A stretch of 64,000 nt of DNA from assembly GCF_015832195.1 (NCBI RefSeq), contig NC_052019.1, forward strand, positions 44,953,016 to 45,017,015, in the 5' to 3' direction. The DNA comes from Motacilla alba alba (lineage: Eukaryota; Chordata; Aves; Passeriformes; Motacillidae). The notes beneath the pieces were generated by a model, which searched no databases, was not told the DNA's origin, and worked only from the letters and a program-made list of their open reading frames with translations. Numbering within the stretch: position 1 is the first letter of the stretch; every line of letters starts with the position of its first letter. Below, piece by piece: positions 57,797-64,000 of this stretch. The position numbers were made by a program, and so were the translations under genes.

Positions 57797-60700
57797 GTCC
57801 CCCCAACCCCCCCACCCCCCGGACCATGGGGTGCTGCACTGGGGAGAAGGAACCCTGTGGGAGGAGGGAGCCTGGTGGTAGGAGGAGTAACTGGCCAAAA
57901 ATATCCCAGAAGGTTATTAAACTATTAACAAGAGCAGTTGGGTGAGGCGATCAGCTGGACAATTTCTCCAATTTCTCCCATACACTGCTCTGATTCCCTG
58001 CTGGTGTTCACGAGCTGGTGGTGGTGGCAGTGGTGAGTTCTTGTGCCTGTGTCATCCTTCCCTGCAGCACCAGGGTTGCACACAGACAGGTCACCGGGCA
58101 ACAGAGCCCTGCTAGAAAGTGTATTTCATTAAGAATACCTGCCCTTATGGAATCTGGGCTGACAAATATCTTGTTCTTTATGCCTAGGACTTTTATGAAC
58201 AATTTTAAATGAGGTAAAGATTTTTCAATGGAACAGAAATTACTCCTCTATACACCTTTTCCAGTTATTAAATAGCACACACTAAGAAATAAATATTCTC
58301 TTAGAAACGGCTTGGCAACACGTCTCATTTCCAAAGAGCCATAGAAATGCAAATTTGAGGATGTGTTTGATTTTTTGTCCTGCCTGATTCACTTTGAAGA
58401 CAAAAAGAAATCCTGCCAGCCATACTCAGTTGTGTTTTGTAGCATTCGCTGGGGGGCAGCAGTGATGGCAGATGTGATTAGCGAAGATGGTGTCAATTAG
58501 TTTCACCTTTATATAAACAAAGGGTCCGCTTAGGTTAAGCCCTCAAGCTCCTGGAAAGCTCTCTGTGCTATTTCCATCGCAGCATCTGGACTCCCCTGAG
58601 ATGGTAGCACAGCTCAGCGCACAGGGCTGCAGCCACAGTAGAGATGACTTTTTAACGACACACTGAGGTGGGACAGACAAACCCCTGCTGCATTTCAACA
58701 GGCAGTGAACATCACTCGTCTCTTCAGTCGGTTGTGGCAGATTTTATTTTACTTCATGTCATACCCACCAGCACCGTTTCTTCATTTATCTCAGTTACAT
58801 CCCACAGGCTGATACTCGAGTCTGTGTAGCTTTACCTAACAGTGCATCCTGGAATTCCAGCTTGTTTTTTTGAGCAAGAACTGTGTTTTTGAATGAGGCT
58901 CCCACGTGAAAGATAGACTTACCCATTAGTGCACTAAAACACTTAAATATCATTTCTAGGCGCTCCCACTGGACAACCTGAAACTGCCAGCATCACGGGA
59001 TGTAGTGATCATGGGATCAAGGGCTCTTGGATGCTTGGGAGCACTTTCCTGCCGGCAGCTGCCCAGGCAGGCAGAGTTCAGGCTGTGCATGCCCAGTAGG
59101 TTCAGCAGCTGAGTGGGAATTTTCTAGTGGAATTGTTGGGGAAAATACACTCTGGTCAAAAAATATTTTTTTCTTACTGGAACTGAGACCAATAATTTGT
59201 TACTGAGCTGAGCTCAGTGAGGTCACTGATGTTTTCCCACATTCTGAAATGGCTGCCTGAAGTGTGGGCCTCCAACAGAAGTGGGAAACCAACATGGGGA
59301 AGTGTGAGACTGGACCTCTGCAGGGCCATGCTCGGTTCGTCTGGGCTCCCAAATACAACCACTCTGTACCTCCCCCAAAAAAATAACTGTTTTCAACGCT
59401 TTTTTTCACTTCTCACCACAGCATTTTGCTGCATCAGATGCATAGACGTTTGCAGGCACTAATGGAAAACAAATAATACCGTCTGCTGCCTTTGTGGCAG
59501 TAAACTCTGCCCCATGGGAGATCTCTGATCCTATGCTGGCATCTGATAACATATCAGATAAGTTACTGGGATGGAAATTTCCTTAAATGCCATTTTCCCT
59601 GTGTTTTCTTCAGGCACAAGGCAGGTATGTACATGCTTTTAAAGAGAACATATATGTTTTAACCACACCTACCAACAGGCTTGGAGTTCAGGTCTGCACT
59701 ACTGTGGTATGTTTTCCAGGCAACTTTGCACTTTGAAGAACACATCATAGTAATGGAAAACTATTATATGCAGGTTGAAGCAGCATAAAGTTGCTGATCT
59801 TACAATGTCATCCCACATTAGCATAGCTTTGATTTCCCTTAAATGATGCTCCCTTTTATTTATGCCATTCTTCCTTTCACCTTTACAAAACAGGAGATAG
59901 TCACCTTCAGCAAAGGAGAATTAATCCAAGTTATCTGAAAAATTTAACCAGAGTTGTAATCTTTGAGCTATCCCTTTTTTAAAGCTGATTTCAGCTCCAT
60001 GTTTCCCTAGAGCCTGTATTTTTTGGCTCACTGGATGAAGAAGTACATCGAGCAATGCCACCTGTGGCACTTGCTCTGCGGATCAGGGCTTTACCGGCTG
60101 CGTTTGAGTCATCTTGTCCAGCTGCAGCAGGCACACAGAGGTGATGGCAGTTGTGGTTTTCCTGCTGGCTTGGTCCTAAGCCCCAGCTGCAAAGGCTTCC
60201 CTGTGCCATGGCTCCTGTGGGAGGCTGTGCCTGCCCAGGCATCCGTGTGCTGCTGAGCTGCACGCGCAAGGGCAGGAAGCACTGCAGCTGTTGAGCAATT
60301 TCTCTTACACTGGGAAGGGAAGTGCTGCTCACATCACTGGCCACGAGATTATCAGTTTTTGTGGTCACAAGTCATTAAATGTCCAAGCCAGGGTGCTGGG
60401 GGCACATTGCTACAGTGTATGGTTTATTGAGCAAGCCAAATGCAAGCAAGCAGAATTTGGCAATAACTGAAGAACATAACCGAAGGTAGCTCCTTTCTTT
60501 CTTCCACTTCAACGGTCTAACACAGACCATTATCAGCTGGGTGGTTCAATAGGAAATAATATCACTTTTGCCTCCAACCTGGAGACATCAGATACTTGGA
60601 AACAGAACGGTATGAAGAAAATATAATCTGTGTTATCTCAGACATGAATCTTTCAGTTAAACCAGGCACAGTCAGAGCAAAGACAAGGTTAGATCATCTC

Positions 60701-63700
60701 TGTGACCTACCCTGCTACGCGCTCACAATCAAAACAGGAAACGAGCAAAAAGGCAATCTCTGCAGAGGACTTAAAAGGGGTCCTTTGCACTGATGTTTCT
60801 GGAAGAGAGTGAGTGAAATAGCTTTTATGTGTAGCTGTACCAGAGAACTGGAAGAAATTTGCTTCAGAGGCAGAGTCTGGTCTTCTACTCTTGCAGAAAA
60901 CCATCCCATAGCAACTCTTTTGGAAACAACCAGGCTTTATCCTAAAAGCTCTTTCCAGTTCTTGTCACTGATGTAAATCTTTCAGAGTCTTACTCAAATG
61001 AGGGTTTTGCCTAATATGTGGACTAAAGTTACTAAGAGTTTTTACCTAACTACCCTGCAGCCAGCATTACCCTTTCACTTACGCTTTGCCCCATGACTTC
61101 ATTTTACATTTACAAACGAGCCACCTTCCATTGAGATTTTCATGAAAATGTTTGAAAATTTCTGTACCACATTATATTTTAAAAAGATTTTAAAAAAATC
61201 ATTGCAATGCTATGACTTGTTACATGTCTAGTAAAAATATGTCCAAAACATCCTAGGATTATTTTTTTCTGACAGCCACATCATATTCTTGGCTCCTGTT
61301 CATCCAGTGTGCTACTGAAGCTCCAGCTATCCTCTGTCCCTTTCAAGAGATGAGCTCTTTAGGGTGCCTTTTCATGAATTCAGAGCTGTATGATCTTCCA
61401 CATCCTACAACTGTAAATTTACTTCTCCTTTTTTATAGAACTCCATGCCTTAATGTTGACGCATTTTGCATAATCCTTCCTATTGCTTTTGTAAGTTTCT
61501 TACATGCCTGATTCTTGTGCTGCCATCCCTGCTGCAAATACGAACAAGGTAGATGTACAAAACCTCACTGTGAAGAGTTCTCCTGTAAAACTGATTCCAG
61601 TCTGGCAGCTTTGCTTCATCTCCCTTGTCTCAGTTGAAGTTTGATTACACTTTTCTTCCTCTGTTGTATAAATACCTTGCTGATTTAGAGATTGGTTACA
61701 TCTGCTGCATCAATCTGGCTCTGAAATCAGTTATCAAAGTATATGGCTCTAAGAAATAAATTCACAGGTTTTTAAATGTAGTTTTGAACAGAGGGGTAAG
61801 TTTTCTGGCATGAAAACAGGCAACCTCAAGTAAGCAATTTTAGAAAAGTGCAGCAGTTTCCTGCTAACTCTAAGGAGTCCGGGCTTCAGGTGCTCCATTC
61901 AACAATTTTACTGTTCAAAAGGCAAAATAGGAAACCCAAGCAAAAGCTACAAATGTGTTAAACTTCCTGGAAAAGCCAAATACAGGAAAAGGCTTAAAAC
62001 TATTTTTATTTGATTTTTTAAAGGAGAAGGCTCACCTATGAAAGGATCAAAGGCTTAAGAAAAGCTGAGTTTGCTGAAGATCAGTTTAAAAGTGAGCCAT
62101 GAGGCACATAAATAATTTAAATTCTCTTCTCCCTCTCTGCACAAGTTAATGCTACTGCAGAGCTTGGTTCCTGCTTTGCCCTCACCCACAAAGAAGCAGG
62201 AAGTCCCACTCAAGAACAGAAATAACACGCGAAAGCAGAAACATGCTTCAGCATGTTAAGAGTCCAAAAGTATTCCAAAAAAGCTCTTCAGCAGTTAATT
62301 TTTGGAGACAATAGTGACTGAACTGATGCAGAGAGGACACTATAAAGGACAGCTACAAAAGAGTTTCTTTTGTAGCAGGACACATTTGCAGTTTGGCTCA
62401 CACATGTACATCGCTAGGAAGAGCTGCAGATCTCTTGAGTGACCAAACAAAAACCAAATAAAATCTCAATTTAATTAAACAACCAATAGCTCTTCAGGCT
62501 GTCTGAAACTCAGGAGCCAATCCAGTCCTAGGCAGCTGTCTACAGCTGATTCTATATAAGCTGGCACCTGAATACCTACTGGCTTCCTGATGTTGATGCC
62601 CTCGAGTGCTGAACACCCCTCTTTGTGACCATTAAGGGAATTTAATAGCTCCTTCCCATCTTCTTGTGAGTTTTGTGTCTAAGAGACACTTTTCAAGAGC
62701 AGCATGTTGTGTGACTGATGAAGAGAGAAGTGCAGAACCCCCTACTTACTGTGGGGTTGGGGACCAGAATGGGAGCCAGGGAAGTGCCAGGCACAGCTCA
62801 AGGAAGGAGGCCCCTGCACAGATGCTTAAGATGAAAGATCCATGTTTCAAGACACGAGATTCTATGTAAATTAAGGTACTGTGTGCAGTATGTGAAGACA
62901 TTGTAAGCTGGGTTTTGTAGCATCAGCCTTCTAAGTAATGCAGTAGTTTCATTTATGCGTGTATTATTGGTAGCAGAATAGGAAGAGGACACTCCTGCAA
63001 GAAACAAATCAAACATTTGATCATTTTTTTACTGTGACAGCTCGTTGTCCAGCTGGGAAGGTAACAGATATTACCTGTGAGCTGCAATGCTACAATGGTT
63101 TTATACATTTCTGCTGATAGTAAAGTCATTGAAGCAGGAAGAGATAACAAAGATAATCATCCCAATGTAAGGCTCTATTAACTGTGAAATTTTTCCATGG
63201 AATGTTTCAGTGTTTTTTTCCAGTAATGATGGCATGGACCCTTGTGCCTGTGTACATTTTTCATGCAGTAAACTCCATATCTTTTCCTCACGATAAAGTG
63301 CTTTTGAATTCAGCAAGTAAAATTGTTGATTCAGCAACACAGAGAGGACACCCACACACTTTCAGCTGGCATGGTATCTGCTGAAACACAGCCACCACAA
63401 GGAAACAGGCTGTGGCACGGCTCTTCAGGCAACTGCTAGGACATATGGAAACCCCAGGATGTCCTGGGAGGTGAAATGGGAAGACTCATATTTAAATACT
63501 CCCTGTGTCTTCATTTTACAAAAGAATAGTTCAAATGTCACTTCTTTATTTGAGAAATAAACTATTCTATGTATTCCTTATTAAAAGTCCCAAAGGAGAA
63601 AATCAGAAACCTACCCTTAGTTTGTTTTTAAAGCTCAGAGCCTATTCTATTTTAGTCCATGCAAATATGCACTTGGCAGAGGATTCCACCTAAACCATCA

Positions 63701-64000
63701 GTCAGAAATCTAGGCAAATGCTTTCCACTCCCAGAGAAAGCCAGAGTCATCCTTGCCCATGCAAGGAGGGGCAGCACGTACCTGCCCTGTTGAAGGTCAC
63801 TGGAGATGAGGTGGCTCCTGTCACAAACCACATCGTCCCTCAGAACAGTGCCGCCATGAAGCAGCCCTGATGGATTTCTTCCTGGGGTGCCGAAAAGCCA
63901 GGATGCAGGTGTGCTTCAAAGCTGCCATGGAATGAGCCTTGCTGGAAACACCTCGGGCCCCAGGCTGACACAGGGCAACCCAAGGATATTTTTCTGGGCA

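Larger units (their letters stand above)
50041..64000. other. Downstream flank; no gene recognised
   Basis: Neither strand shows a recognisable coding exon, tRNA, rRNA or small RNA gene. In mammals VDAC3 lies tail to tail with SLC20A2, but no VDAC-like segment is visible here. Contents are CR1 debris, a decayed minisatellite, a tRNA/CR1 SINE, an (ATC)n run, a T15 run at 54280-54294 and a 16-bp tandem at 53174-53205. Confidence 0.6.

Noticed and set aside
50041..64000. VDAC3 expected downstream on the minus strand from mammalian synteny
   Set aside because: No segment on either strand resembles a VDAC exon; the gene may be further away or the order differs in birds.

Overview
The window is vertebrate nuclear DNA, most probably avian and probably from a songbird. 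It has long introns, GT-AG splicing, scattered remnants of CR1 retrotransposons, and one short interspersed element with a tRNA-Ile-like head and a CR1 tail, a class described from zebra finch. Base composition is ordinary AT-leaning euchromatin, and nothing bacterial or viral is seen.

The only protein-coding gene I can support is SLC20A2 on the plus strand. It encodes PiT-2, the sodium-dependent inorganic phosphate importer of the plasma membrane. Layout: 1-17316 is intron 1 or upstream flank with no recognisable exon. Exon 2 starts at 17317, carries 262 nt of 5' UTR with two overlapping uORFs, and has the start codon at 17579. Coding exons follow to a stop at 48532-48534. The 3' UTR has two candidate poly(A) signals, at 48958 and 50018. 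The rest, to 64000, is flank with repeat debris. The assembled reading frame is 1959 nt, or 652 codons plus stop, the same length as human PiT-2. All splice phases match, and the key residues D28, E55, N81, E91, E575, S593 and T595 fall at the human numbering.

The main discovery candidate lies at 42719-43393. The exon encoding residues 570-598 is present twice in tandem, as 10a (42719-42803) and 10b (43309-43393). Both are exactly 85 nt, in the same phase, with GT-AG splice sites. The proteins match at 20 of 29 positions, yet 12 of the 20 shared residues use different codons, which suggests an old duplication kept under selection. Using both exons creates a stop at 43321-43323, and skipping both shifts the frame, so they look like mutually exclusive exons. 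They would swap the membrane segment that carries E575 and the Ser/Thr/His motif of the second PiT repeat.

Other notable structures are a 53-bp perfect repeat shared by introns 2 and 4, a diverged direct duplication of about 440 bp in intron 8, and a decayed minisatellite interrupted by the tRNA/CR1 SINE downstream of the gene. A pure purine tract and a CpG-richer patch both lie in the intron just before exon 10a.
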